From contig NMRA01000109.1 of assembly GCA_002633005.1 (NCBI GenBank), positions 869,880 to 933,879 on the forward strand: a DNA stretch of 64,000 nucleotides, given 5' to 3'. The stretch is from Phoronis australis (lineage: Eukaryota; Phoronida; Phoronidae). The notes under the pieces were generated by a model. The model was not told the origin of the DNA, did no database searches, and worked only from the letters and a program-made list of their open reading frames with translations. The position numbers and the translations under genes were made by a program. Shown in pieces: positions 54,901-64,000 of this stretch (position 1 is its first letter; every line of letters starts with the position of its first letter).

Positions 54901-57900
54901 CGCAAGATTGTCAAGGAGGAATTCCTCACAGCAGAGGAGCAGCGCACTTTGGTATGTTCAGTCTGCCAGAAACAGTGCGAAAGCAAAACGACGCTGTATC
55001 GACACAAGTGGAACTTCCATGACGTTAAGCCACGGCCGTATGTCTGCCAGATTTGCGGCTACGGCGCATTGTACAACTGTGATTACCAGCGCCACATGCG
55101 AATTCACTCACGCGAGACTGAGCAGAAATGCCCAGTTTGTGACTTTACGACAATCTGGAAGAAGAACCTGGATGTTCACATGCAGCTGCACGACCCGGAA
55201 CGCGAGCCGTGGAAATGTGACATTTGCGGTGAGCAGGTCTACAGCCAGCAGAAGATAAAGCAACATCGGCTCACACACGACGCAAACGCAGTCAAATGTG
55301 ACTTGTGTGACAGTGTTTTCGAGAATCAGCGGTTCCTGGACATGCACCGGCAGACGCATGTCAAGGAGAAACCATACAAATGTGAGCACTGTCGCTTCTC
55401 GACGGGGTTCAAGATGAACCTGCGAAATCACTTGTTCAAGCGTCATGGCATCGGTTCACTGTATGCGCCCAAGAAGAAGGCATACAAGTGTGATCAGTGC
55501 TCCAAGGTATGTGTCATAGCAGATCTTTTACACCTGCTAAGGTTTTTCTTGCATTGAAAGCTTTAAGGTTACATAGAACCCTAGAACAAGTCTAAAATTG
55601 GCTGGATTCGGACCATCATGGGTGATCGGCGTGATGTGAAAATTTCTGATTATTTGTTCTCGAAAATTTAATTTCAAATTGTTTTAAAAATATTCCATGA
55701 ACAGGTTGATATCTTGTGATAGTAATGCAGTAGTTCTCCAGGTTATCATTTTGTCACATGCTGCCAATGAGCACATTGATGTAACATTCTGCATCAGAGA
55801 AAATTTTTTGCAACTGTGATTTTCGCTCAGGATGTATTTGTTTCGCTTGTCAAAATAGAATCTGAACTTCCTAGTAAAATACTGACTACAAAACACTTAT
55901 GTTTACTATTACTATTACAAAAAGGTGTTCATCAATGAAGAACGCCGGATGGTACACCGTCAGCTACATGATGCGGGCGTGTCTACAACAGATCCACGAC
56001 CTGATGACTTTGTGTTCTGCTGTCCATATGGCTGTGACTACCGGTCCAAGGACATTGATCACGTGGTCAAGCATATGGTCATTCACTCGGAGAACAAAAC
56101 ATACCAGTGTGAGCAGTGTGACTACGCCACCAAGTGGAAGAAGGATCTGGCGAATCACGTGCTGCGACACACGGGGCAGAAGAACGAGAGGTGCGATATT
56201 TGCGGCTATACGTGTTATACAAAGTGTCGGCTAAAAGTGCACATGAACAAACATAACGATAAGAAGGAGCACATGTGTGAATGGTGCGGTCAGTACTTCA
56301 AGCATAAGAACCTACTCAAGATACACACCCTCTATCACACCGGCGAGCCCAAGTTCAAGTAAGTGTTGTTAGCTTACTGCAGCTAGATTACTCCTTGATT
56401 ACTACTGCTTCCACTGGCAGTTCTGGGGTATCGTCAGGCGGGGTGACTATGATGTCCAAAAATGGGCATCCATGATACACGTAAATGCAGTGTGCCAACT
56501 TTTTGTAGTGTGAGGTTCCATCTGATCCTCCATAGCCCTGTGTATGGCTTCTCTGGATGTGAACAGGTGTCTTCACTTGAGAGTACTGTTTTATTGTGAT
56601 GTCTATCTGTGATGTGTTCTCATTGTCACCACATGTCTGTTTATTTCTGTATTACAAATCCACAGTAACTTTCATTTGAGTGGTTCTAATGTTGATTGAG
56701 CATATCTGTGTTGAAGCCTGGCCAGTTATGAACAATGTCAGGCGTTATTCCTCAGCTCAGTGTTGAAATGTTGCTCTTTTATCTTTGTGTTATGGTTTTC
56801 TTTTTTAACTCCCTGTTTCAGGGATTTTCCTGACCAGTTTTGAACCTGTGACCTTTGGGCGCACCTGATGTTAAAAAGTGTGCCTTTTTTCAAAAAGTTT
56901 TGCCCAGGAGACTTAGTGCAATCAAAGTGGTAACATGTGAAACAGAAATCTCAAGGGCAATCGAAATGAGAACAGCGGTGTTTTAACCAAGTGGCTGTAA
57001 GATGACTAGAATCTTACGTTTTTGGAGGAGCGTTGTGTTTTAAGAGACGCGCCCTAGGGGGGAGGTGTACTGGTGCAACATACTTGCGCCTTTTTATGTT
57101 GTGTGCGCTAATGGGGTAAAGGCACAGTCCAGGAATATCCCTGCTGTTTTGTCACTCCTGTCCCTTGTGGTGAGGGTGACTTTGCCACCATTTTATCCTG
57201 CCATGTCTCTGCAAGTGTTAAAAGAGGCTAAAAACATTCTTCTGACAATGTAAAAATGAGCTAATTGGTTAACATTGTTGCTAAGGATCAAATTTGTTAT
57301 ATAATTTTTAATTAGGAATTGTAGAGATCTATATGTTTTTAAAATTTATCCTTAATGATTGCAGAATGTTCTTACGTTGTGTGCTCAAGAATAATGCCAA
57401 GATGTTCAAAAGTATGTTTATTTTTTCTAAAAAAACATGTTTACAGAGATTGCAATAGTTTTTACAAACTTTTCACATGCAAGAATTAGGTTTTTAAGAC
57501 GAAATGCAGCAATCATGTGATAAAGAAGATATGGGCATTGGTTTCGTGCCCATAAGATTCTGTGATTATCAAGGCATTTGAAAACAAATAGTTTCATTAC
57601 TCTACGTTTAATACCTGAGAACTTATGAAGTTTGATCATTTATAACGACAGGTAACCTACTTGACAAAATACTTGAAGACATAGTCATAAAAATAAAGAA
57701 AACCTAATGTTACAAGTTACAGCTCTGTATCACTGACACAATGAGCATTGAAATATTTCAGCTTTCTGTAATTTTTCACTAATTTCGCACAAAAATAATT
57801 TCAAAATGGTCGCTTAACTATTTGTCGAATGATGATCACCTAACTGCAAATAATACCAGAAATTTTACCAAATGACATCTGCACAGTAAAAATGAAGGTA

Positions 57901-60900
57901 GCAATAGAAAAATTTCTTGACTTTGTTTTTGTTGAGAAATTTTACAAAACGAATTTTCACTTGTAGAGTTGTAGGCTATATTGCATTCTAGATAGGGTAA
58001 AAATACCTTACTTGTATATCAGCATACATTTTCAGGTATCTCCTGAGGCGGTCTTGGCATTTTTCATGTATGTTAGCTTTTCCTTTCTGAGTAGTTGTGT
58101 CATACCTGCATACATCAGTGAACATCTCATGCTCATCTCTCCCACTAGATGTGACTTGTGTGACTTTGCCACTATAACTGAGTCTCGACTGAAGAAACAC
58201 CGATTGTCTCACTCAGAAGATCGCCTCTATCGCTGCGACATCTGTGAGAAGACCTTTAAACAGGCTCACCATCTGAACCAACACCGAGATGCCGTTCACC
58301 TGGGAAAACCCAACTATCGGCAAAGAAAAATGATTGCGTACACGACGACAACGGAGCTCGGTGAACAAAGGATTGTGTTGCAGACGGGTTAGTGTTCAGT
58401 ACTCCCTCTGTTGTTCATTTCTTGAAACTTTACTTCAGTTTAGTTTATCCTATAATGTCAACACCATTATTTAATTATTCGAGTGTGATTCATTAATAAA
58501 ACTCGGAATTTTCGTTTTTGAAATGGAAAACTTAACTGATTAGTGGTGAATAGCTAGAGTATCAGAGTTAAAAGCTGTGGTGTAAATCCTTAGCAATATA
58601 TGTCTCTGTGTTAACCCTTAGTATTCTGGTAAATAAACATCTTGAGTTTATGTAGAGCCTGGGTATAAATGCTATCCTTGTTTTTGTTGAGATATTCATG
58701 GTGAAGACGCCATCTGTCCATTGAGTATGTCCTGGAATTAACTCCTTTCTTCAAAGGACATCAAATGATATCAGTTTACACAAGTACCCTACTTGTGAAC
58801 ATTCAGGCTCATGGGTCTTTGTATGTGAAACTGCACAAGTCATTTAGGCTCGTGTCACAAAGAGCGAGAGATTAGATAAAAGTAGGGAGCGAGTTTTTGA
58901 AATAATATGTGGGAGAAGCTTCATTTAGCCATCACAAAATGGCAGATATTTTATAAGGAACTCTTTCCTACACCAATGAGTAGTTCTTTATTTCTCTATA
59001 CACGTATCTTATAAGTGAGCATTCAGGTTCAGGCACCCTCTGTATGTGAACTGGCGGCAAGTTCTGTAAAGGAGACAAAAATAATGTGCAGAAACGCTTA
59101 GTTTCACAAGTGCTGCTCTTACACAAGGAAAACTCGCCTGCCCCAGTATGTGAAGAATGGATCTTGTGTCTACGCGTGAAACACTTGAGCAAAAAAATTG
59201 AATGAAGTTCATTATTGAGGATTAATCTAAATTGTTGCATTCAGGGTTCATGTAAAAGTATCCTGTTATTTGTGTTATCGTAGTCATCGTTGTATACACA
59301 TTTGCAGATACCGATGGTTCAGGGGAGACTGAGCTGACAGCTGAAGATTTGAGCGATTGTTTAAAGGATCATCAGGTAGGTGGTGCTCATTGAAAGACTT
59401 ACAGTGGACAGTACTACATTGTCACCACTTATGTACGTAATGGAATGGCATACCAGTAAATGTGATGCCCAGGAACAATACAACAGGTCATCCATAGTTA
59501 CCAAATACAACAGATCCTCCATAGTTACCAATTGTAAGTTGGTTAGTGCCATGAAGAACATGATTTTATGGAAAAAAGATCAAATTCACAAAGAATTCAA
59601 AGGTACAATATGCCTTCTTCCATTCATCATTTACAGTTATGAAATTGGTCTTAAATTGTTCACTAGTCTAATTGAAGATGACTTCAGGGGTTTGAAAGAA
59701 CTGACATATGATTATTGCTTGAGATAGGGCTCTACAAGCTGGCTTGTGACAGTCAATCATTTTACTGACATGAGCGTGGTCTCAAGGAATAACGAACTGT
59801 CACTTCCCTATTGACCCAGAAATCACTTCTCGTCTGAACAACTTGAGATCAATTTTACCGTCCTAAGTGGTAAAAAAGTAGTTGGCTTCTTGGACAGAAT
59901 GGGGGTTTGTAAATGCTTAAACAATGAATGTTTTACCCACATAGGTTGTGGAGGTGCCTCAAGAGGCCAATGATAACTGCCAGTATGTGATGGTGCAGAC
60001 GCCTAATGGCTATCGGTTTGTGTCTGTGGCCCTACCCCCCAAGGATGAAACAGCTGCGCAGGACGGAGTGAGGTGTGTTGCTATGGTAACATGTGTCAGC
60101 TGTGTGACTACCGTTTGTTTCAAGTTTCTACGGACCTGTTTTCTTTTAGCCTTACCATTAAAAAACTGTTATGGTATTCTTCCTCACTCACATTAGGTGT
60201 GATTTCAAAGGTTGGGAAGCACTAGCAGATGAACATTGGTGGAAACACAGTTCAATGGCTGCTTTACAAAACTATGCTAGTTGGGTCAACCAGTACAGAC
60301 ACCTGATAGGTTCACGATGACAATTCCAGCTTACAAGCCAATCAACTGCATTTGTTGTGTGACTTTTGTACATGTACAGCAAATATTTTCACATACCTAG
60401 AACACAGAAGATTCAGGTTAAATCAGTCGCACTATTTTGCAAATTACAATCTTTTTTTGTTTTTAACAACAATATTTTATAAATTGTATAGTTAATTTGT
60501 GTGTCACTCGCTTTGATGCAATATTTGAAAAGTTGATGTCATTAAAAGAACTTTGTTTGGGCCTAAAGTTTTATTATTTTTTTACTCAGTTGGCTTGCGT
60601 AAATATTTGTTTTTAAGGAGTCTTTAAACTTGTACCTTCTGTGAATTGCTTACTTTTGATTTAGGCTATTTACTGCTCTAAAGTCGATCTCATCTTCTCG
60701 CGTACTCAAGTTAAAAATGATTCATAGACTTGATAAGAACTGACGTGTTGTCGTTGCTTCAGACCTGGTTCATTATGTTGCAGGTCATGGCAGGTTAGCT
60801 TCAGTCTCTGATGCAGTATGACTGTTAACAAAGTTCCAGGCAATGATTGTTTTTGTTGTAACGAATTTCAATCTAACAAAATGTAAGATTGCTTTAAAAG

Positions 60901-61840
60901 AGCAAACAGGTCCATAAGGAAAGTTGATGTTTTTACATCAGAACATGGTTTATGCGGGCATTATTGTTCTAAATTGGAACAGCTTGTGTATTTTTGTGTT
61001 TTTCGTACCATTTTCTGTAAAATTGTGTAAAAAGTAAAGGTGTGGTAGCCATTTTTGACTACAACCATTGCACAGTTGTTTGAAACGGTCTCAAACAGGG
61101 ACAATGTTTCTTAACTTTTCACTACATTTGTGGACTTGTGCAAACCCTGATTGAACTTTCTAATGCTGTTTTGACTTCATTACTGTGCCAGTAGTAGCTT
61201 TAACACACACCGAGAGTAAAGCCTACGTCGAATTTCAGTATTATTGAAAATAAATAGGGACCTTTTCATGCAAAGACCCCAATTTAAGTTCCGATTTATT
61301 TTCATTGAAATGGACTGAGTTTTTGGCTTTATCATTAGAAAATGGCATTAGTCAAAAAGGAGCTCATAAAAAGATAAAATGACAACAAAACATAACATTT
61401 GGGAGTAAACTAAGACGCACATCCATTGAAGATTTAGGGAACTTAGTTGGGTCCCTCCTTAGGACTGTTTCTTGCACTTACACAAAAGGAATTTAAAAAT
61501 TCTGATGACTAAACAAATTGATGCATCATTTGGGAATAAAGTTTGAGACGGTTTGTGTGAACCTTCGTTTTCAATTAAAATGGAGCAAAAAAGATTGTCT
61601 AGTGCGATGTACAACAGTGTATGTCTTATTTATATTTCATTTATTTGCAGCGAAACTGTTATTGAAGAGCCTGCTCAGGCCCTACAGCAGCTGTCTCAAG
61701 GTGGCGCCACTATGGAAGAAGCACAGATTCTTCTGCCGCAGATAGACGATGAACAACACTATGTCTATGTGACAATTCCTGAGGGCGAGTCAATCGAGAA
61801 CATTGCTGCTGTAGAAACTTTAGTTGCACTGCAGCCTTGA
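51418..61840 (+). CDS. AT-hook and 13-finger C2H2 zinc-finger protein, whole coding region (8 exons)
   Basis: A nuclear DNA-binding protein of 854 residues rebuilt from eight exons with consistent phases. Residues 1-165 are Ser/Asp/Pro-rich, ending in a helical MTGKAYAKLQRIMDEKNLDL-type segment. An AT-hook (RGRPRK) lies at about 176-181. Residues 227-310 are basic then acidic. Thirteen C2H2 fingers run from about 319 to 697; finger 8 has a C-x4-C spacing and fingers 7 and 12 are split or bordered by introns. The C-terminal 150 residues are Gln/Glu-rich with no finger. AT-hook plus 13 fingers plus a Gln-rich tail faintly recalls ZNF335/NIF-1, but the layout differs and I do not assign an ortholog. 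Likely a transcription regulator. Confidence 0.9.
51890..52035 (+). repeat. Triplicated ~50-bp segment carrying the exon 1 splice donor
   Basis: AGAAGTAAGACTT...TTAGTAATA occurs with the GT at 51912 and 51964, and with GC at 52012. The first copy spans the end of zinc-finger exon 1. Confidence 0.75.
52206..52211 (+). terminator. Candidate intronic polyadenylation signal in zinc-finger intron 1
   Basis: AATAAA about 290 nt after the in-frame stop reached by reading through the exon 1 donor. Use of it would give a short 165-residue protein without AT-hook or fingers. Confidence 0.3.
52435..52550 (+). CDS. Zinc-finger gene exon 2, AT-hook
   Basis: Encodes VSMVTKPKGQRGRPRKGSRP then SDPTVKAKVTGPRISNAD. 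KGQRGRPRKG is a classic AT-hook that binds the minor groove of AT-rich DNA. Acceptor GCTTCAG, donor GATG|GTGAGT, phase 2 in and phase 1 out, agreeing with both neighbours. Confidence 0.9.
52551..54610 (+). other. Zinc-finger gene intron 2, no gene seen
   Basis: AT-rich intron. A GC-richer patch at about 53215-53345 (with GGTCCTAGAGACCACGATCC) looks like a repeat fragment but I cannot classify it. No exon with consistent phase was found. Confidence 0.5.
54611..55506 (+). CDS. Zinc-finger gene exon 3, fingers 1-6 and half of 7
   Basis: Encodes about 298 residues. It opens GTEFTTKRIEEDEKQTTELG, then the basic SSGRRKSRRTIRK and acidic DSDLDVEALDAEGNEDGED stretches and a second basic patch PKRTRAKRRK. 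C2H2 fingers follow: CSVC, CQIC, CPVC, CDIC, CDLC and CEHC, each with the usual C-x2-C...H-x3-4-H spacing. The CDQCSK half-finger meets the donor AAG|GTATGT, phase 0. Linkers such as HVKEKPYKC are of the TGEKP type. Confidence 0.94.
55925..56358 (+). CDS. Zinc-finger gene exon 4, rest of finger 7 to finger 11
   Basis: Starts VFINEERRMVHRQLHDAG, completing finger 7 across the intron. Finger 8 is unusual: CCPYGCDYRSKDIDHVVKH has four residues between cysteines. Fingers 9 (CEQCDYATKWKKDLANHVLRH family), 10 (CDICGYTCYTKCRLKVHMNKH type) and 11 (CEWC...H) are regular. The YHTGEPKFK end is a classic linker leading into finger 12. Donor TTCAA|GTAAGT, phase 2. Confidence 0.93.
56359..58148 (+). other. 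Zinc-finger gene intron 4, nothing recognised
   Basis: No frame with acceptor and donor in the required phase and no recognisable repeat ends. Confidence 0.5.
58149..58387 (+). CDS. Zinc-finger gene exon 5, fingers 12 and 13
   Basis: After a split Lys codon it encodes CDLCDFATITESRLKKHRLS H and CDICEKTFKQAHHLNQHRDAV H, then a basic tail with GKPNYRQRKMIAYTTTTELG. Acceptor CCACTAG, donor ACGG|GTTAGT, phase 1 out. Read-through would stop at once, so splicing on is expected. Confidence 0.9.
59308..59375 (+). CDS. Zinc-finger gene exon 6 (short, acidic)
   Basis: 68 nt encoding TDGSGETELTAEDLSDCLKD HQ after a split Asp codon. Acceptor TTTGCAG, donor CAG|GTAGGT. Too short to call alone; it is supported because phase and frame fit both neighbours. 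Confidence 0.75.
59945..60072 (+). CDS. Zinc-finger gene exon 7
   Basis: Encodes VVEVPQEANDNCQYVMVQTP then NGYRFVSVALPPKDETAAQD and GV, leaving in phase 2 at GTGAG|GTGTGT. Acceptor CACATAG. Two downstream acceptors (60197 and 61651) are both in frame with this donor. Confidence 0.82.
60197..60320 (+). CDS. Zinc-finger gene candidate alternative terminal exon
   Basis: An acceptor CACATTAG precedes a 40-codon frame that is in phase with exon 7: CDFKGWEALADEHWWKHSSM then AALQNYASWVNQYRHLIGSR and TGA. Four tryptophans in 40 codons is not typical of intron translation. An ATTAAA polyadenylation variant lies at 60541. If used, it would replace the Gln/Glu-rich tail with a Trp-rich one. No known domain recognised. 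Confidence 0.45.
61651..61840 (+). CDS. Zinc-finger gene exon 8, distal terminal exon with stop
   Basis: After a split Ser codon it encodes ETVIEEPAQALQQLSQGGAT then MEEAQILLPQIDDEQHYVYV and on to LVALQP, with TGA at 61838-61840. The Gln/Glu-rich, beta-prone tail resembles activation regions of other multi-finger regulators. Acceptor TTTGCAG. Confidence 0.85.
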
Positions 61841-62704
61841 CACAATGCATTGTGTTTGTGTTCCAGATTGCTTCATTGAATATTTAGAAACGATCTCTCT
61901 TGAATGAGTGAGCAACATCTTTTGATTGGCTTTGAGGTCTGGAAGTGACATTCACCTGAATAATGACCAACATTGAGTGCCTTCAATGCATGAATGCAAA
62001 TGATATTCACCACAAAGAGCCCTATTTTTGTGACTGACTGCTGTGAATATAAATGCAAATTTTTTTTGGATTGGCTACAGCAGTTGTAAATGATATTCAT
62101 AGGAGTCAGTATCCTCTTCCATTAACTAATGCGAATGCAAGTTAGCTGTTTAAAGCTGTCACCGACCCAAGGACCTCTCATGTTTTATCAGTGAACAGGC
62201 TACTTAGTGTACTTGTGCTCAGATCTCTAACCACAAACAGTTTCTTCTTGACATCACTCTTTTTTCATGAGGACAACTTATTCCTTTTTTTTTCATGCGC
62301 TGTAATTCTTGCCATGCAAATTTTGATCAAGAATTTTGTTCTTTTCACTGTCTGACTGTGGTATGAACAACCATTTGCTCGATATCGTGTACTAAAACTG
62401 TCTGTGCAGCACTACTTGGTGCAAAAGAAGTTCCTGATGATGGAGATAACTGTGTGAGAAAAGAGTTGTTTTCGTAACTCAAGTACACTGTTGGTGTGAA
62501 CGCCTCTGCCATTAGTGAGGGAGGGAAATGGTTACCTCGTATTATGAGAGACTTGTTTTTCTGACCCCAATGTCTTCATCTTATTCCTTGATTTCTGGAA
62601 GGAAATTTTTTTTGAGATTTTCAAGGAAAAATTTGAAATGTGGCTTCATAGGCAATGCTCATTGAATAAGCTCAGTGAAATTATTTCTACTCCTAACGTA
62701 GCCA

Positions 62705-62885
62705 GAGGTGGATTTGATGCATCACTTGTATCAAGTAATGCATCATTTGGAGCATTACTCGGCGCATCACTCCGTGAAGCAGTCTGTGCATCACTTTGTG
62801 TGCAACAGTCTGTCATCAATTAATGAACTAGTCTGTGCATCAATCAATGGATCATTCGTGCATCAATCAATGAATCAGTCTAAAA
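62705..62885 (+). repeat. Degenerate GCATCA/ATCAATCAATG repeat in the 3' UTR
   Basis: GATGCATCACTTG, GTGCATCACTTTG, GTGCATCAATCAATG and similar recur about every 15-35 bases. It creates misleading open frames. Confidence 0.6.
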
Positions 62886-63161
62886 AAGCAGGGCACTACA
62901 TTAAGATCTATGATTTTTTCATTCCGCCAACTTCCTGTGGGCTTTTGTCGCATTTTCTCTGACTTTGTTTCTCTGAGGCGGACCTTTTTGCCCACTTGGC
63001 CAAATGGATGCACGCATGGATAACACCCAAAGTTTCGCAGTATATGGATGGCCTGGTAGGCCCCTACTTGTGAATTTATTTTCATTTTGTTTTGGCCTAC
63101 CTGTTTACACATGTGTTGTTAATGGGTTTTGTTGTGGAACTTGTTGAACCTAAAATTATGG

Positions 63162-63167
63162 AATAAA
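63162..63167 (+). terminator. Polyadenylation signal AATAAA of the zinc-finger gene
   Basis: Canonical hexamer 1.3 kb after the stop at 61840, on the same strand, followed by T-rich DNA. The first canonical AATAAA I noticed downstream of the stop. Confidence 0.55.
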
Positions 63168-63631
63168 TTATATTAAGAATTCTCTCCTTTTTACATGAGG
63201 CGACTTGTTAATAACCATGAATGTGACATATATATGTATATTATCCTTTGGGATTTGAAGGTGTCCACGGTCATGTCAGCACCCAGGTTTTTTTAACTTT
63301 GGCCGCATCCCAGCGAACAAGTAGGCGACTTTTCAAAATCGAGACGGGCTTATTGACGCGGAATTGAGGTTACATCGGATGAGTGCAAGCAGATTTTCCC
63401 TCTATAAATGGCGTGCACCTGATTTTGCAGTTAAATGAGCGGCATAACCACGAAATTTAAGGTCAGTATATAAGGTATTTTTCGGAAAAACTTTATTGCA
63501 AACTTGCACTTTCCTTATGATATACAAATGCGTACAATCATACTAAGTTCTGTGTTAGAATGATGACAAAAAAATGTTTCGGCTCATCATTTACAAGACT
63601 TAGTGTTCCAAATAAGAATTGACATGGTGTA

Positions 63632-63690
63632 CAGGGGCGGATCCAGGATTTTATGTTAGGGGGGCATGGCCCCCTCTAAATCCGCCACTG
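63632..63690. mobile_element. 59-bp MITE with GTGTA target duplication
   Basis: CAGGGGCGGATCCAGGATTT at the left and AAATCCGCCACTG at the right are inverted ends around a GGGGGGCATGGCCCCCT hairpin. GTGTA flanks both sides (63627-63631 and 63691-63695). CAGNGGCGGAT ends are common in hAT-type MITEs. Confidence 0.55.
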
Positions 63691-63895
63691 GTGTAAGACA
63701 AAGTTTGATGCTTTGTTTTATTACTAGTTCACTTCTAAAGGCTCGGAGAATGGTTTGAAGATCATGGTTTTTACTTTCTTTAACCATGCCAGTGTAGACC
63801 AACATCGACATTGCCCTTTATAAATGTTTTATACCGTTGACCTATTTTTACCAGCGTCAATGGAGAAAGCACCGGATACGGCGGAGCATTCCACG

Positions 63896-63913
63896 GGGGG
63901 GGGGGGGGGGGTN
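63896..63913 (+). repeat. Poly-G run ending in N
   Basis: A G homopolymer followed by an N, a likely sequencing or assembly weak point. A similar run with N is at 8174-8188. Confidence 0.8.
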
Positions 63914-64000
63914 AGCCCTCCATCAAAACAATGTCAGAATTGTTTTGACGGGAATGTTAGTTAAAACAGTTAAGCTTACACTTCAAAACTCGCACAAATA

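Larger units (their letters stand above)
61841..63190 (+). other. Probable 3' UTR of the zinc-finger gene
   Basis: From the stop codon to shortly after AATAAA at 63162. T-rich, no frame of note. It contains the degenerate GCATCA repeat at 62705-62885. Confidence 0.6.
63191..64000. other. Downstream flank, no gene seen
   Basis: Beyond the polyadenylation signal. Contains only the 59-bp MITE and a poly-G run. Confidence 0.5.

Noticed and set aside
59380-59727. 115-codon frame in zinc-finger intron 6
   Set aside because: No acceptor, wrong phase, and repeated phrases (ATAGTTACCAA) typical of non-coding DNA.
1-64000. tRNA, rRNA and CRISPR arrays
   Set aside because: None seen on reading both strands; the window is animal nuclear DNA.

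Overview
This is nuclear DNA from an intron-rich animal. It is AT-rich, has GT-AG introns, CA microsatellites, many short non-autonomous DNA transposons and isolated N gaps. The gene families and intron density fit a marine invertebrate such as a non-vertebrate deuterostome or a lophotrochozoan; the species cannot be fixed from sequence alone. The window holds two convincing protein-coding genes, arranged head to head about 2.1 kb apart.

Gene 1 (minus strand, about 49,285 down to about 12,300) is the importin-beta family karyopherin importin-5 (IPO5/RanBP5). I rebuilt 26 coding exons with matching splice phases, giving about 1,068 residues plus a last exon whose frame is unresolved. Between exons 18 and 20 there are two alternative versions of one HEAT-repeat exon, 19a and 19b. 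Each is exactly 173 nt, and the two are about 51% identical in protein without gaps. They share a donor with the U12-type signature ATATCCTT. The acceptor of 19a ends in AC after a TTAAC branch site; that of 19b appears to end in AA after a TTAAC branch site. Only one of the two can be used if the frame is to be kept. This is the best candidate for an undescribed system here: mutually exclusive exons in a nuclear import receptor, apparently enforced by the minor spliceosome.

Gene 2 (plus strand, about 51,408 to 63,190) encodes an 854-residue nuclear protein with an acidic/serine-rich N-terminus, one AT-hook and 13 C2H2 zinc fingers over eight coding exons. Exon 7 can also splice in frame to a different terminal exon at 60,197. 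The donor of exon 1 lies in a tandemly triplicated 50-bp repeat, followed by an intronic polyadenylation signal.

Mobile DNA fills much of the IPO5 introns. Five copies of one repeat family (near 13.0, 27.1, 34.2, 36.7 and 41.9 kb) all have the same orientation. They consist of monomers of about 145, 144 and 161 bp that form a 450-bp higher-order unit, and nearly every monomer carries CCACTAGGNGGC, which closely resembles the CTCF core motif. Two 0.9-kb fold-back elements with TA target sites flank the first IPO5 exon. A P-like element with a decayed THAP domain sits in intron 17. Positions 1 to about 9.7 kb and beyond 63.2 kb hold no gene I can support.
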